Source: Erwinia persicina (GTDB lineage Bacteria; Pseudomonadota; Gammaproteobacteria; Enterobacterales; Enterobacteriaceae). From it: a stretch of 64,000 nucleotides of DNA. Both the position numbers and the translations under genes were made by a program. Positions 9,144 to 20,033 of the stretch are shown here, piece by piece. The stretch's first letter is position 1. Each line of letters opens with the position of its first letter. The stretch spans positions 62,001 through 126,000 of the forward strand of contig NZ_JACYMO010000013.1 in the NCBI RefSeq assembly GCF_014838825.1. Direction: 5' to 3'. A model generated the notes under the pieces. That model did no database searches. It was not told the DNA's origin and saw only the letters and a list, made by a program, of their open reading frames with translations.

Positions 9144-9923
9144 ATGAAAAAACTGACCCTGACCGCGCTGGCGTTGCTGGCGGGGTTTAGCGCTTCCGCC
9201 CTGGCGGCAGAAGAGCTGCGCTTCGGCGTTGACCCGACGTTTCCGCCGTTCGAATCCAAAGCCGCCGATGGCTCACTCCAGGGCTTTGATATTGATATGG
9301 GCAACGCTATCTGTCAGCAGATGCAGGTCAAATGCGTCTGGGTGCAGACCGGCTATGACGGCATCATCCCGGCCTTACACGCGCGTAAGTTTGATGCCAT
9401 CCTCTCGGCGATGGCGATGACCGACAAGCGCCGCCAGCAGGTGGCGTTTACCGATATGCTCTATAACACCCCCAGCGCGCTGCTGACGCGTAAAGACAGC
9501 AAACTGCTGCCGGAGCTGGCCTCGCTGAAAGGCAAAACGATCGGCGTGGCGCAGGGCACGACCCAGGAGGGCTTTGCTCAGACCCTGTGGGGTAGCAAGG
9601 GCGTTCAGGTCGTGAGCTATCCCAACCAGTCAGAAATTTACCCGGACCTGGCGTCAGGCCGCCTGGATGCGACCTTTACCAATGCCGCTGCGGCGGAATC
9701 GGGCTTCCTGAAAACGCCGCAGGGCGCGGATTACCATATTGCCGGGAAACCGCTGTATGACCCGAAATACTTCGGTGAGGGCGTGGGTATTGGCCTGCGT
9801 AAAGACGACGGTGCCCGCATCGCCAGGATTAACGAGGCGATGGCGGAACTGCATAAAAACGGCACTTACGACAGGCTGGCGAAGCAATACTTCAGCTTTG
9901 ATGTTTATCACCGCCCGGAGTAA
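9144..9923 (+). CDS. Periplasmic amino-acid-binding protein (ArgT/HisJ-like)
   Basis: 259 residues with a clear signal peptide (MKKLTLTALALLAGFSASALA) and the family-3 solute-binding fold: FGVDPTFPPFE, GFDIDMGNAIC, a YDGIIPAL segment and MAMTDKRRQQVAFT. Members bind Lys/Arg/Orn/His or derivatives for ABC import. No permease or ATPase gene is adjacent, so it either shares a transporter encoded elsewhere or acts alone. It is 3 bp upstream of a DUF2817 peptidase gene and almost certainly co-transcribed with it, which suggests uptake of an amino-acid conjugate that the peptidase then cleaves (inference). Confidence 0.85.
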   Translation: MKKLTLTALALLAGFSASALAAEELRFGVDPTFPPFESKAADGSLQGFDIDMGNAICQQMQVKCVWVQTGYDGIIPALHARKFDAILSAMAMTDKRRQQVAFTDMLYNTPSALLTRKDSKLLPELASLKGKTIGVAQGTTQEGFAQTLWGSKGVQVVSYPNQSEIYPDLASGRLDATFTNAAAAESGFLKTPQGADYHIAGKPLYDPKYFGEGVGIGLRKDDGARIARINEAMAELHKNGTYDRLAKQYFSFDVYHRPE

Positions 9924-9926
9924 GTC

Positions 9927-11039
9927 ATGACGGAGATCACACTATCTGATTTTCAAACCCAGCGCGCCCGCTTTCTCGCGGCGGCTGGCAAGCGGGGTGG
10001 CGCGGTCACCTGCTATCCGCACCCGCTGAGCGGCCCGCAGGGCGAAGCGCTCTTCACCGATGTGGCGGTAATAGGGCGTGCCGATGCGCCGCAGGTGATG
10101 CTGGTGGTGTCCGGCACCCACGGCGTTGAGGGCTACTACGGTTCCGACAGCCAGATCGCCTGGCTGGAGGAGCTGGATGGCAGTACGCTGCCGCAGGATG
10201 TGGCGCTGGTGCTGGTCCATCTGATTAACCCGTGGGGCACGGCGCATCTGCGGCGGGTGAATGAAGACAATGCCGATCTGAATCGTAACTTCGTTGATTT
10301 TAGCGCTGAAGTGCCGCACAACGCCGCCTACCCGGCGCTGCACAGTCTTTACACCTGTCGCGATCTTGACGGGGTAGAGCGGGCAGAGGCCGATGTGCAG
10401 ATGGCGCTGAAGTGTGCCGACATCGGCTGGAACGGCGTGAAGCGTATCGTAGAAGCCGGACAGTATCAGTTTGCCGATGGCATTTTCTATGGCGGCAGTC
10501 AGGCCAGCTGGTCACAGCAGATCCTGCGGCAGATTATCGCCAATCATCTGCAAATGGCGCGGCGAATGATCAGCTTTGACCTGCATACCGGGGCCGGTGC
10601 CTGGGGCCATCCGATGCTGCTGGCGATTGCCGAACGTGCTTACCCGGCGCTGGATGAGGCGAAACGCCTGTTTAGCGAATGGCTGACGGTGATTATTACC
10701 GGGGCCAGCAGCGAGAGTGATACCGGCGTGACGGCCACGGCCACGGGCTACCTGTCGCAGTTTATGCTGGACCAGCTGCCTGAAACCGACCTGATCCAGC
10801 TGGTGGTAGAGTGTGGAACGTATGACGGCCGCGAGATGCACCGCCGCGTGCGTGACGACCACTGGCTGCACCTCTACGGTGACCTGAACAGCGAACAGGC
10901 GCTGCGCGTGAAACAGCAGCTGTTTGAGGGCTTCTACCCGGCCGATCCGGACTGGCGGGCGCTGACGGCGCTGCGCACCCGGCAGGTTTTCCAGCGCGGC
11001 TGGGAGGCGCTACAGCAGTCGCTTTACAGGCGTCCGTAG
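9927..11039 (+). CDS. DUF2817/M14-like zinc peptidase or deacylase
   Basis: 370 residues. SGTHGVEGYYGS near residue 70 is the metal-binding HxxE-type motif of DUF2817, a family related to M14 carboxypeptidases and succinylglutamate desuccinylase. DLNRNFVDF and DLHTGAGAWG provide further conserved active-site segments. No signal peptide, so cytoplasmic. It starts 3 bp after the binding-protein stop (one operon). Its 3' end overlaps the convergent oxygenase gene by 16 bp. The likely reaction is removal of an acyl or aminoacyl group from an imported compound; the substrate is unknown. Confidence 0.7.
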   Translation: MTEITLSDFQTQRARFLAAAGKRGGAVTCYPHPLSGPQGEALFTDVAVIGRADAPQVMLVVSGTHGVEGYYGSDSQIAWLEELDGSTLPQDVALVLVHLINPWGTAHLRRVNEDNADLNRNFVDFSAEVPHNAAYPALHSLYTCRDLDGVERAEADVQMALKCADIGWNGVKRIVEAGQYQFADGIFYGGSQASWSQQILRQIIANHLQMARRMISFDLHTGAGAWGHPMLLAIAERAYPALDEAKRLFSEWLTVIITGASSESDTGVTATATGYLSQFMLDQLPETDLIQLVVECGTYDGREMHRRVRDDHWLHLYGDLNSEQALRVKQQLFEGFYPADPDWRALTALRTRQVFQRGWEALQQSLYRRP

Positions 11040-11803
11040 AAGGTCATGCGGGCGCTTTCTGACAGCGCGACATCCGGCTGAGCATTGTACGCCAGCACCA
11101 CCAGCATCCGGGTGATCTCCCCTTCCGTCGGCGTGACGCGGTGCAGGGCATTACGCCCGCGAAACAGCACCAGGTCCCCTGGCTCAATCGCCAGTTTTTC
11201 CACCGCACGCTCACCGTCCAGCACGGCTGCCACGCCGCTGTAGTTCATCTCACCTGCTTCGGCATTGCGCAGATGGCTGACGTATTCAAAAACACCGCCC
11301 GCGTGCGGCTTCTGGATCAGCAGCGTGATGGCGAACGACGAGTTATCAAAATGCCAGCCCAGCTCCTGGCCGGTGTGCGCGTAGTGCAGGTTGATTGACG
11401 ACAGGCGGTCGGCGTAGGGAAACAGCTGCTGTTCATCCAGTACACCGCAGAGAAACGCTTTAAAGGTGGCTGAATCATACAGGGCGCGCAGGGCAGAGTC
11501 GGCGGGGATCTCTTCATCGGTAATACAGCCTTTCGATGAGATCACCTGACGGTTACGCGGATGGTCGGCGGCAAAAGCCGCGTCGGTTTTTTGCAGATAG
11601 ACGTTGTGCCGGCTGCTGGCATAAAAGGCCAGATGCTGGTTGTCCTCGCCTTCCTGCTTAATGGCGGCCAGGGCGGCAGCGGTTAAAAAACCGCGCAGCA
11701 CCAGGGCACCCTGCGCGGCAAGCGCCTGCTGACAGCGTGCAGTGTAAGCGGCATCGGTAATCGGGTGAGCACTCAGGTTCAGCAGCGAGGCAAGCGGGTT
11801 CAT
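11024..11803 (-). CDS. Fe(II)/2-oxoglutarate-dependent oxygenase, HalD/BesD-like fold
   Basis: 259 residues. The facial triad is visible as H151-F-D153 (GWHFDNSSFAITL) and H221 (ALHRVTP), with R232 placed to bind 2-oxoglutarate. Flanking segments (GGVFEYV, GDLVLFRGR) resemble the BesD/HalD group of free-amino-acid halogenases and hydroxylases. Because the aspartate is present, not the glycine of halogenases, hydroxylation is the expected chemistry. It is convergent with the binding-protein/peptidase operon with a 16-bp tail overlap. The substrate is unknown; a cationic amino acid is a guess from family relatives and from the neighbouring binding protein. Confidence 0.75.
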   Translation of the reverse strand: MNPLASLLNLSAHPITDAAYTARCQQALAAQGALVLRGFLTAAALAAIKQEGEDNQHLAFYASSRHNVYLQKTDAAFAADHPRNRQVISSKGCITDEEIPADSALRALYDSATFKAFLCGVLDEQQLFPYADRLSSINLHYAHTGQELGWHFDNSSFAITLLIQKPHAGGVFEYVSHLRNAEAGEMNYSGVAAVLDGERAVEKLAIEPGDLVLFRGRNALHRVTPTEGEITRMLVVLAYNAQPDVALSESARMTFYGRL

Positions 11804-11899
11804 TCGGTTCTCACGGGCAGAAGGGCAGGTGATCCACTGTACGACGGCGTCCCTCCGTGCGCTACTGATTTTGCACGCTTTTTAACCATTGCACAGGCT

Positions 11900-11936
11900 A
11901 AAAAAGCACCGGGCGCTGCCGCCGGGTGCTTTTTTG
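11900..11936. terminator. Bidirectional intrinsic terminator
   Basis: A 9-bp GC-rich stem with one mismatch (GCACCGGGC / GCCGGGTGC) is flanked by an A-run on the left and a T-run on the right, so it can terminate on either strand. It lies downstream of the minus-strand NUDIX gene, the probable end of the porin-esterase-NUDIX operon. Confidence 0.8.
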
Positions 11937-11990
11937 ATGTTCCGACCCTCTCGAGAGCGACAGGGAAGGTTTCCCGGTGGGAAGCGGCCG

Positions 11991-12410
11991 TTAAGGCGGC
12001 GTACTCAGTGCCACCAGATCGACCTGTGTCAGCAGCGATTTCAGCGGAGCGAACAGCGGCTGCGGCAGCGCAGCCGGATCGCACCAGTGCCAGCCCTCAC
12101 ACTTTTCCGGCTCACAGCGCTGCGGCGTGCCGCTGGCGTGATACGCCAGCATAAACAGCGTGACGTAATGCTGCTGTTCGGCCTGGAAAATATCGTTGGT
12201 AAACGGCCCGGCGATACAGTCGCCGGTCACCATGCCGCACTCTTCCAGCGCTTCACGTGCTGCACACTGCTGGGGGGTTTCCCCAAACTCCAGATGCCCG
12301 CCGGGGGCCGACCAGTCGCCGGCACCGTGGCTGCCCTGGCGTTTCCCCAGTAACAGCTTACCGTCACGGAAAATAAGAACGCCGACCCCAATACGTGGTG
12401 ATGACATCAT
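11991..12410 (-). CDS. NUDIX hydrolase
   Basis: 139 residues with a complete NUDIX box (GGHLEFGETPQQCAAREALE, then ECGM, residues about 37-60), matching GX5EX7REUXEEXGU. It hydrolyses a nucleoside diphosphate linked to another group; small MutT/NUDT15-like members act on (oxidised or methylated) dNTPs. It follows the esterase gene after 18 bp on the same strand, so it is probably the last gene of the porin operon and read into the terminator at 11900-11936. The substrate is unassigned. Confidence 0.85.
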   Translation of the reverse strand: MMSSPRIGVGVLIFRDGKLLLGKRQGSHGAGDWSAPGGHLEFGETPQQCAAREALEECGMVTGDCIAGPFTNDIFQAEQQHYVTLFMLAYHASGTPQRCEPEKCEGWHWCDPAALPQPLFAPLKSLLTQVDLVALSTPP

Positions 12411-12428
12411 CTCTCTCTTATGACCGGA

Positions 12429-13616
<1,188 letters not shown>

Positions 13617-13651
13617 TTACGTCCTTATCGGTTAAGCACATCAGGGGCAGA

Positions 13652-15238
<1,587 letters not shown>

Positions 15239-15431
15239 TTAGCTTCCCAGGTGTGGCATGATAAATAAAAGACATGCGGTTTCCCTGCCAGTCTTACCGC
15301 TAACGGGCATAAAATGGAGAGCGGGTGCGAATGCAGACGACGCTCTTTTAAATCAGAGGGTTATTTTTATCGTTTTATTTCTTTTCTCTTCATTCTCCTT
15401 ATTCATTTCTGCGAAACACTTTTCTCAAAGC

Positions 15432-15493
15432 AAAAAAAAACCTGAATAGCTTTTCTTACCGCTTAATCAGGGTAAGAAAAACGCTTCAGGTTT
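15432..15493 (-). terminator. Leader terminator of the porin operon
   Basis: On the minus strand a long two-part hairpin (outer stem AACCTGAA / TTCAGGTT, inner stem TTTTCTTACC / GGTAAGAAAA) is followed by a run of nine U residues. Its 5' arm overlaps the 3' end of the RAT element, so the two structures are mutually exclusive, as in bgl-type antitermination. Confidence 0.85.
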
Positions 15494-15530
15494 TGCCTGT
15501 CACCAGTCGGCTGGTAAACAGTAACAATCC
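15489..15530 (-). promoter_or_regulatory. RAT element for a BglG/LicT-family antiterminator
   Basis: Minus-strand GGATTGTTACTG and CAGGCAAAACC are the conserved 5' and 3' blocks of the ribonucleic antiterminator recognised by BglG/LicT/SacY proteins. Between them the usual short apical loop is replaced by a longer hairpin (ACCAG-CCGA-CTGGT). Binding of a phosphorylation-controlled antiterminator would block the overlapping terminator and allow porin expression when a PTS sugar is present. Confidence 0.85.
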
Positions 15531-15636
15531 AGAGTGTCGGTTAACGAAAATTCACTTTGAAATATTTCGTAATAGAATGATTTTGTCTCAGTTGCCGACG
15601 CGGCTGCAATGATATTTTCATTCTCAGTTTACAATC

Positions 15637-15652
15637 TGTGATGAAACTAACA
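15637..15652. promoter_or_regulatory. CRP-like site
   Basis: TGTGATGAAACTAACA fits TGTGA-N6-TCACA in nine of ten core positions. It lies between the porin leader (minus) and the HglS-like gene (plus) and could give catabolite control to the porin operon, consistent with the RAT element. Promoter boxes were not confidently placed. Confidence 0.5.
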
Positions 15653-15719
15653 CTTAGCCTTCACCGGCATGGCTATCCTCCCTGTGGGAACATCAACAGC
15701 ACCTTTCAGGAGATCTGCA

Positions 15720-17054
15720 ATGAGTCACCGTTTTATCAGCGAAGACCAGATCCGCGACCGTTTCTCTAAAGCGATGTCAGCGATGTATCAGAAGGAAGTT
15801 CCGCAATATGGCACGTTGCTGCAACTGGTGCGCGAGGTAAATCAGCAGGTACTGGCCAAAAGCCCGGATGCGCTGGATGCCGCACAGTGGCCGCAGGAGG
15901 TCAACCGCCTGAGCGTGGAGCGCCACGGCGCTATCCGCGTAGGGACGGCACAGGAGCTGTCGACCCTGCGTGAACTGTTTGCGGTGATGGGGATGTCCGC
16001 CGTGGGTTATTACGACCTTTCCACGGCCGGGGTGCCGGTACACTCCACCGCGTTCCGTCCGGTATCGGAGGCTTCATTACAGGTTAACCCGTTCCGGGTC
16101 TTTACCTCACTGCTGCGGCTGGAGCTGATTGAGGACCCGGCGCTGCGCGACAGGGTCAGTGAACTACTGGCCCGGCGCGATATTTTTACCCCCCGTCTGC
16201 GCGAACTGCTGGCTATCCACCAGCAGCAGGGGGGGCTGACGGATGAACAGGCGGACGAATTTGTGCGGGAGGCGCTGGACACCTTCCGCTGGCATCATCA
16301 GGCCTCGGTTGATCTCGGTACCTATAATGCGCTGCTGGCCCAGCATCGCCTGATTGCCGATGTGGCGTGCTTTCGCGGGCCGCATATCAACCATCTGACG
16401 CCGCGCACGCTGGATATCGATCGCGTACAGCAGCTGATGCCGGAGTATGGCATTACGCCGAAAGAGACCATTGAAGGGCCGCCGGCCAGGCGCTGCCCGA
16501 TCCTGCTGCGTCAGACAAGCTTCAAGGCGCTGAATGAGGCGATCGATTTTACCGACCAGACGGCCGGCACACATACCGCGCGCTTTGGCGAAATTGAGCA
16601 GCGCGGCGTGGCGCTGACGCGCAAAGGGCGGGAGCTGTACGACCGGCTGCTGCGTGAGGCCTCGGCCGCGAAACACGGGGACAACACCAGTCACCAGCGC
16701 CACCTGAGCGCGGTGTTTGCTGCGTTCCCTGATGACGCTGACCAGCTGCGCCAGCAGCAGCTGGCGTTTTACCGTTACCGCCGCGATCCGCAGCACGCTA
16801 TTACCCCAGGTGAGGATCTGGAGAGCCAGATCGCCCGGGGCGCGGTAATTGCCGAACCGATTATCTACGAAGATTTCCTGCCGGTCAGTGCGGCAGGTAT
16901 TTTCCAGTCGAATCTGGGCGGCGACACGCAGCGGGTGAGCAGTGGAAACCCCAGCCAGGCAGCCTTTGAGCAGGCGCTCGGCTGCCCGGTCATTGATGAG
17001 TTTGCGCTGTATCAGCAGCGACAGCAGGACTCCCTCGATCGTCTGTTTCTGTAG
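15720..17054 (+). CDS. 2-oxoadipate dioxygenase/decarboxylase family protein (HglS/YdcJ-like, DUF1338)
   Basis: 444 residues from the ATG at 15720, preceded by AGGAG at good spacing; the longer frame from 15669 lacks such a site. It matches the DUF1338/YdcJ family (E. coli YdcJ about 447 residues). The characterised member, Pseudomonas HglS, is a non-haem Fe(II) enzyme of VOC-like fold that turns 2-oxoadipate into D-2-hydroxyglutarate in lysine catabolism. Histidines in VPVHSTAFRP and GPHINHL are candidate metal ligands. No other lysine-catabolic gene is adjacent, so the physiological substrate is not proven. Confidence 0.8.
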   Translation: MSHRFISEDQIRDRFSKAMSAMYQKEVPQYGTLLQLVREVNQQVLAKSPDALDAAQWPQEVNRLSVERHGAIRVGTAQELSTLRELFAVMGMSAVGYYDLSTAGVPVHSTAFRPVSEASLQVNPFRVFTSLLRLELIEDPALRDRVSELLARRDIFTPRLRELLAIHQQQGGLTDEQADEFVREALDTFRWHHQASVDLGTYNALLAQHRLIADVACFRGPHINHLTPRTLDIDRVQQLMPEYGITPKETIEGPPARRCPILLRQTSFKALNEAIDFTDQTAGTHTARFGEIEQRGVALTRKGRELYDRLLREASAAKHGDNTSHQRHLSAVFAAFPDDADQLRQQQLAFYRYRRDPQHAITPGEDLESQIARGAVIAEPIIYEDFLPVSAAGIFQSNLGGDTQRVSSGNPSQAAFEQALGCPVIDEFALYQQRQQDSLDRLFL

Positions 17055-17077
17055 AGGCTAAACTTCTGGTTCCGCAG

Positions 17078-17104
17078 GGGCTGACCTTTTGTTCCGGTCA
17101 GCCC
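17078..17104. terminator. Stem-loop between convergent genes
   Basis: Perfect 9-bp stem GGGCTGACC / GGTCAGCCC with a 9-nt loop, between the ends of the HglS-like gene and the convergent ybiV. Both strands can form it; it lacks a strong U-run. Confidence 0.5.
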
Positions 17105-17137
17105 GCCAGCGGTAGAATTCCCCGGTACGGGGCGGCC

Positions 17138-17950
17138 TTAACCCTCAAACGGCGCGCGACCGGTCAGCACGCGATCGATCACATTCAGCGCCCCTTCCTG
17201 GTTATTGCTCTCGGTATGATAACGTGCGACCTGCTTCACGGCAGGCTGCGCGTTGGCCATGGCAAAGCCAAATCCGGCCTGGGCAACCATCTCAATATCG
17301 TTGCCACTGTCGCCGATGGCGACCACTTCATGGTCGGCAATCTGCCACTGACGCTGGAGCAGGGACAGCCCGTGGGCCTTATGGACGCCGGGGATGATCA
17401 GGTCAACAAAGCCAAAGCCGCTGGATACCGGGGCGACGATACCATCCAGAGCATGGCCAATGTGCGCCATCAGCTCCGGGATCTTCTCATCGGCCAGGTT
17501 TAGCGAGAATTTGAAGATGGTGTCATCCAGCGCGGTAAAGTCGTCGCGCAGTTCCAGACGATGATAGTGCTTCGCCATCAGCGCCCGCAGCGAGTCGGGG
17601 GCGCTCTTAAGCATATAAGCACTGCGCGGCCCGCAGACCACGGTGTGGGCATAGGGGAGTGCGCTCAGCACCGTCAGCACTTTTTTCAGATGGTCATCGC
17701 TTAACTCACCGCAGAACAGTGTCCTGCCTGCGTCGACAATATTTGCGCCGTTTTCAGAGACAAAAGCAATCTCATCGCGGATGTCCGGGAAAAAGCTGAT
17801 CAGCTGGTAGTACTGGTTGCCGCTGGCCACGACAAACTTAATGTTTTTTTCTTTAAGTTGCTGATATTGCGCTAAGAATCGCGCTTTGTTATAGGTTTTA
17901 TGGTCATCGAGGAAGGTGCCGTCCATATCGACAGCAATCATTTTAATCAT
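17138..17950 (-). CDS. ybiV: Cof-type HAD-IIB sugar phosphatase (YbiV/SupH)
   Basis: 270 residues from the ATG at 17950 (GGGGA ribosome site 5 nt upstream; a longer frame from 17989 is unlikely). HAD motifs are intact: VDMDGTFL with the nucleophile and acid aspartates, VASGNQYYQ (motif II region), and AIGDSGNDIEM (motif IV). Close to E. coli YbiV, which dephosphorylates sugar phosphates and riboflavin precursors in vitro. As in E. coli, a fructose-6-phosphate aldolase gene is nearby. Confidence 0.9.
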   Translation of the reverse strand: MIKMIAVDMDGTFLDDHKTYNKARFLAQYQQLKEKNIKFVVASGNQYYQLISFFPDIRDEIAFVSENGANIVDAGRTLFCGELSDDHLKKVLTVLSALPYAHTVVCGPRSAYMLKSAPDSLRALMAKHYHRLELRDDFTALDDTIFKFSLNLADEKIPELMAHIGHALDGIVAPVSSGFGFVDLIIPGVHKAHGLSLLQRQWQIADHEVVAIGDSGNDIEMVAQAGFGFAMANAQPAVKQVARYHTESNNQEGALNVIDRVLTGRAPFEG

Positions 17951-18212
17951 CAGGTCCCCTGAATAAAAAGTAAAAACAGGGCCCATCATCGTTGGAATCG
18001 GTGATGGAAAAAAGAGGCAGCTTTTGCACAGGGCTTCCCCTTTTAACGGCGTTACGCCAGTGCTACGGCCCGGCAGGCGGCGCGGACTGCGCCCGAAGCC
18101 CGGTTACTGGCGTGCAGTATGGCGGAAAATAGCCGTATGCGGAAAAACCGACCTGAAAAAGAGGCACTGTTTTCCGGGGCGGCGATTGTTATCTGTCGGC
18201 GGCTTACTTAAT

Positions 18213-18238
18213 ATGAAAATGAAACGTTACGAATGAAA
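18213..18238. promoter_or_regulatory. ATGAAA repeats upstream of the DeoR gene
   Basis: Three ATGAAA hexamers at 18213, 18219 and 18233 (two in direct tandem) precede the DeoR-family start codon. The same half-site forms the perfect palindrome in front of the aldolase gene (19228-19243). This suggests that the DeoR protein controls both genes. Confidence 0.45.
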
Positions 18239-18263
18239 GCCCCTGTGGCGACAGAAGGTCACG

Positions 18264-19001
18264 ATGAAACAACGACACCGGCGAATTCTCGATCGGGTAG
18301 AAGAGAAAGGGAAGGTCAGTATTAACGAACTGGCGCAGATCGCCGGTGTGTCTGGCGTGACGATCCGTAAAGATCTGAATGCGCTGGAAAGCCTGCACTA
18401 TCTCACCCGGGCGCATGGCTATGCGGTATCGCTTAACGATCTCTCCGAGCGCGTGAGCAGTAACTTCTCCACCAAAGAGGCGATGGCAAAACGGGCGCTG
18501 TCACTGCTGTCAGAAGGCGATACGCTGTTTATCGAAGCCGGCAGCAGCAATGCGCACTTTGCCAGGGAGATCGGTCGATCCGGCCTGGATGTGACCGTGG
18601 TGACACCCTGTGTGTACGTGGCCAACGAGCTGAAAAACTGCTATCAGGACGTGGTGCTCATCGGTGGCGTGCTGCAAAAACGCAGTGAGTGCCTGGTGGG
18701 ACCGCTGACGCATCTGTGCATTAACAATATTAATTTCAACAAGGTCTTTATCGGCATTGACGGTTACAGCCCGGAGCAGGGGTTTACCGGGCGGGATGTT
18801 ATGCGGGCGGAGAATATCCGGCTGGCCATTGAGAAGCGGGTAGAGAACTATGTGATTGCCGAGTCGGGTAAGTTTGGCAAGCTGTTCCCTTACAACGTGG
18901 CGAAACACAGCGATATTAATACCGTGATCACCGATGCCGGACTGCTGCTGACGATGGAAGATGCGCTACAGCAACAGGGGATCACGGTACTGAAAGCCTG
19001 A
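18264..19001 (+). CDS. DeoR-family transcriptional regulator
   Basis: 245 residues. The N-terminal DeoR helix-turn-helix (about 5-58; GKVSINELAQIAGVSGVTIRK) is followed by the ISOCOT-type sugar-phosphate sensor domain with LFIEAGSSN and VLIGGVLQ motifs. AAGG precedes the ATG at 5 nt. It lies upstream of the FSA-type aldolase on the same strand with about 270 bp between, including a palindromic operator candidate. It is likely a repressor relieved by a sugar phosphate linked to aldolase or YbiV metabolism. Confidence 0.88.
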   Translation: MKQRHRRILDRVEEKGKVSINELAQIAGVSGVTIRKDLNALESLHYLTRAHGYAVSLNDLSERVSSNFSTKEAMAKRALSLLSEGDTLFIEAGSSNAHFAREIGRSGLDVTVVTPCVYVANELKNCYQDVVLIGGVLQKRSECLVGPLTHLCINNINFNKVFIGIDGYSPEQGFTGRDVMRAENIRLAIEKRVENYVIAESGKFGKLFPYNVAKHSDINTVITDAGLLLTMEDALQQQGITVLKA

Positions 19002-19227
19002 TCCACGCCCTGGCCGCTTTCATCTGGCGGTTGTTTTGCTTCACAATCCCTCTTCGGGTGAAAGGCCTCTTTCACTCTTTATAACCCTGTCGGTGATTTT
19101 TTTATTATCTTTCTGTTTTATATGGTTTTTATTGCCTCGATTGGCATGTTTTCCCTGCGTGATTAAGCGTGATGACGATCAACTTTCAGCCGGGGGATCT
19201 CCATTATTGTTATGCGAAAGCAATGAA

Positions 19228-19243
19228 TGTTTCATATGAAACA
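19228..19243. promoter_or_regulatory. Perfect 16-bp palindrome upstream of the aldolase gene
   Basis: TGTTTCATATGAAACA is a perfect palindrome ending 27 bp before the chosen aldolase start. It contains an inverted pair of the ATGAAA half-site also found in three copies before the DeoR gene, which makes it a good candidate DeoR operator. Confidence 0.55.
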
Positions 19244-19270
19244 CAGACAGGCCCTTTCCCGGAGAAAATG

Positions 19271-19936
19271 ATGGAATTTTATTTAGATACGGCTGATGTC
19301 GCAGTAGTGAAACGCCTGGCCGCGGTGCTGCCGGTGAAAGGGGTGACCACCAACCCGAGTATTGTCGCGCGCAGCCAGCGGCCACTCAGCAGCGTGCTCC
19401 AGGAGCTGGTGTCGATTCTTCCTGCTGACGCGACCCTGTTTGCCCAGGTTCTGGCGCATGAGGCGGCGGCGATGGTGGATGAAGCCTTACAGCTGCGTGA
19501 AATTGTGCCCTCGCTGGTGGTCAAGGTGCCGGTGACCCATCAGGGCCTGACGGCAATAAAGGCCCTGACTCAACAGAATATCCCCACGCTGGGGACGGCG
19601 GTGTACGGTGCGGGGCAGGGGTTTTATGCCGCGCTGGCCGGTGCCGGCTATATCGCGCCTTACGTTAACCGGGTCGATGCCCAGGGCGGTGACGGCATTG
19701 CGCTGGTGCGTGAATTACAAACCCTGCTCGATCTGCATTGTCCGCACAGCAAAGTGCTGGCCGCCAGCTTCCGTACGCCGCGCCAGGTGCTGGACTGTAT
19801 GCTCGCTGGCTGCCGGGCGATCACCGTCGATCCTGACGTCGCGGAGCTGTTCCTGCTCGATCCGGCAGTAGACAGCGCCCTGCAGCGCTTTGACCAGGAC
19901 TGGTCACAGGCCTATGGCAATCTGACGCTGTCATAG
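19271..19936 (+). CDS. fsa: Fructose-6-phosphate aldolase (transaldolase-like)
   Basis: 221 residues from the ATG at 19271 (GGAG 6 nt upstream; another ATG lies at 19268, and the longer frame from 19169 is not supported). [33 protein letters not shown] (Schiff-base lysine) and [10 protein letters not shown] are the hallmarks of FSA/TalC small transaldolases, which split fructose 6-phosphate to dihydroxyacetone and glyceraldehyde 3-phosphate. Preceded by the DeoR gene and a palindromic operator; ybiV is nearby, as in E. coli. A short hairpin (19937-19953) follows the stop. Confidence 0.92.
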   Translation: MEFYLDTADVAVVKRLAAVLPVKGVTTNPSIVARSQRPLSSVLQELVSILPADATLFAQVLAHEAAAMVDEALQLREIVPSLVVKVPVTHQGLTAIKALTQQNIPTLGTAVYGAGQGFYAALAGAGYIAPYVNRVDAQGGDGIALVRELQTLLDLHCPHSKVLAASFRTPRQVLDCMLAGCRAITVDPDVAELFLLDPAVDSALQRFDQDWSQAYGNLTLS

Positions 19937-19953
19937 CGCTGGATTTTCCAGCG
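19937..19953 (+). terminator. Stem-loop after the aldolase gene
   Basis: CGCTGG / CCAGCG stem with a 5-nt loop starting at the stop codon's edge. No U-run; a weak terminator or attenuator before the next gene. Confidence 0.35.
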
Positions 19954-20033
19954 TTCGCCCCATCTTTTACGTAAAGGATCCTTACCATTTGCCGATAAAT
20001 TACGCTACCAACGTGATAACCGTAGAGGGCTTT

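Noticed and set aside
18024..18236. 70-codon ORF upstream of the DeoR gene
   Set aside because: Arg/Gly/Pro-rich composition as expected from noncoding GC-rich DNA; no ribosome site, and it overlaps the ATGAAA repeats.
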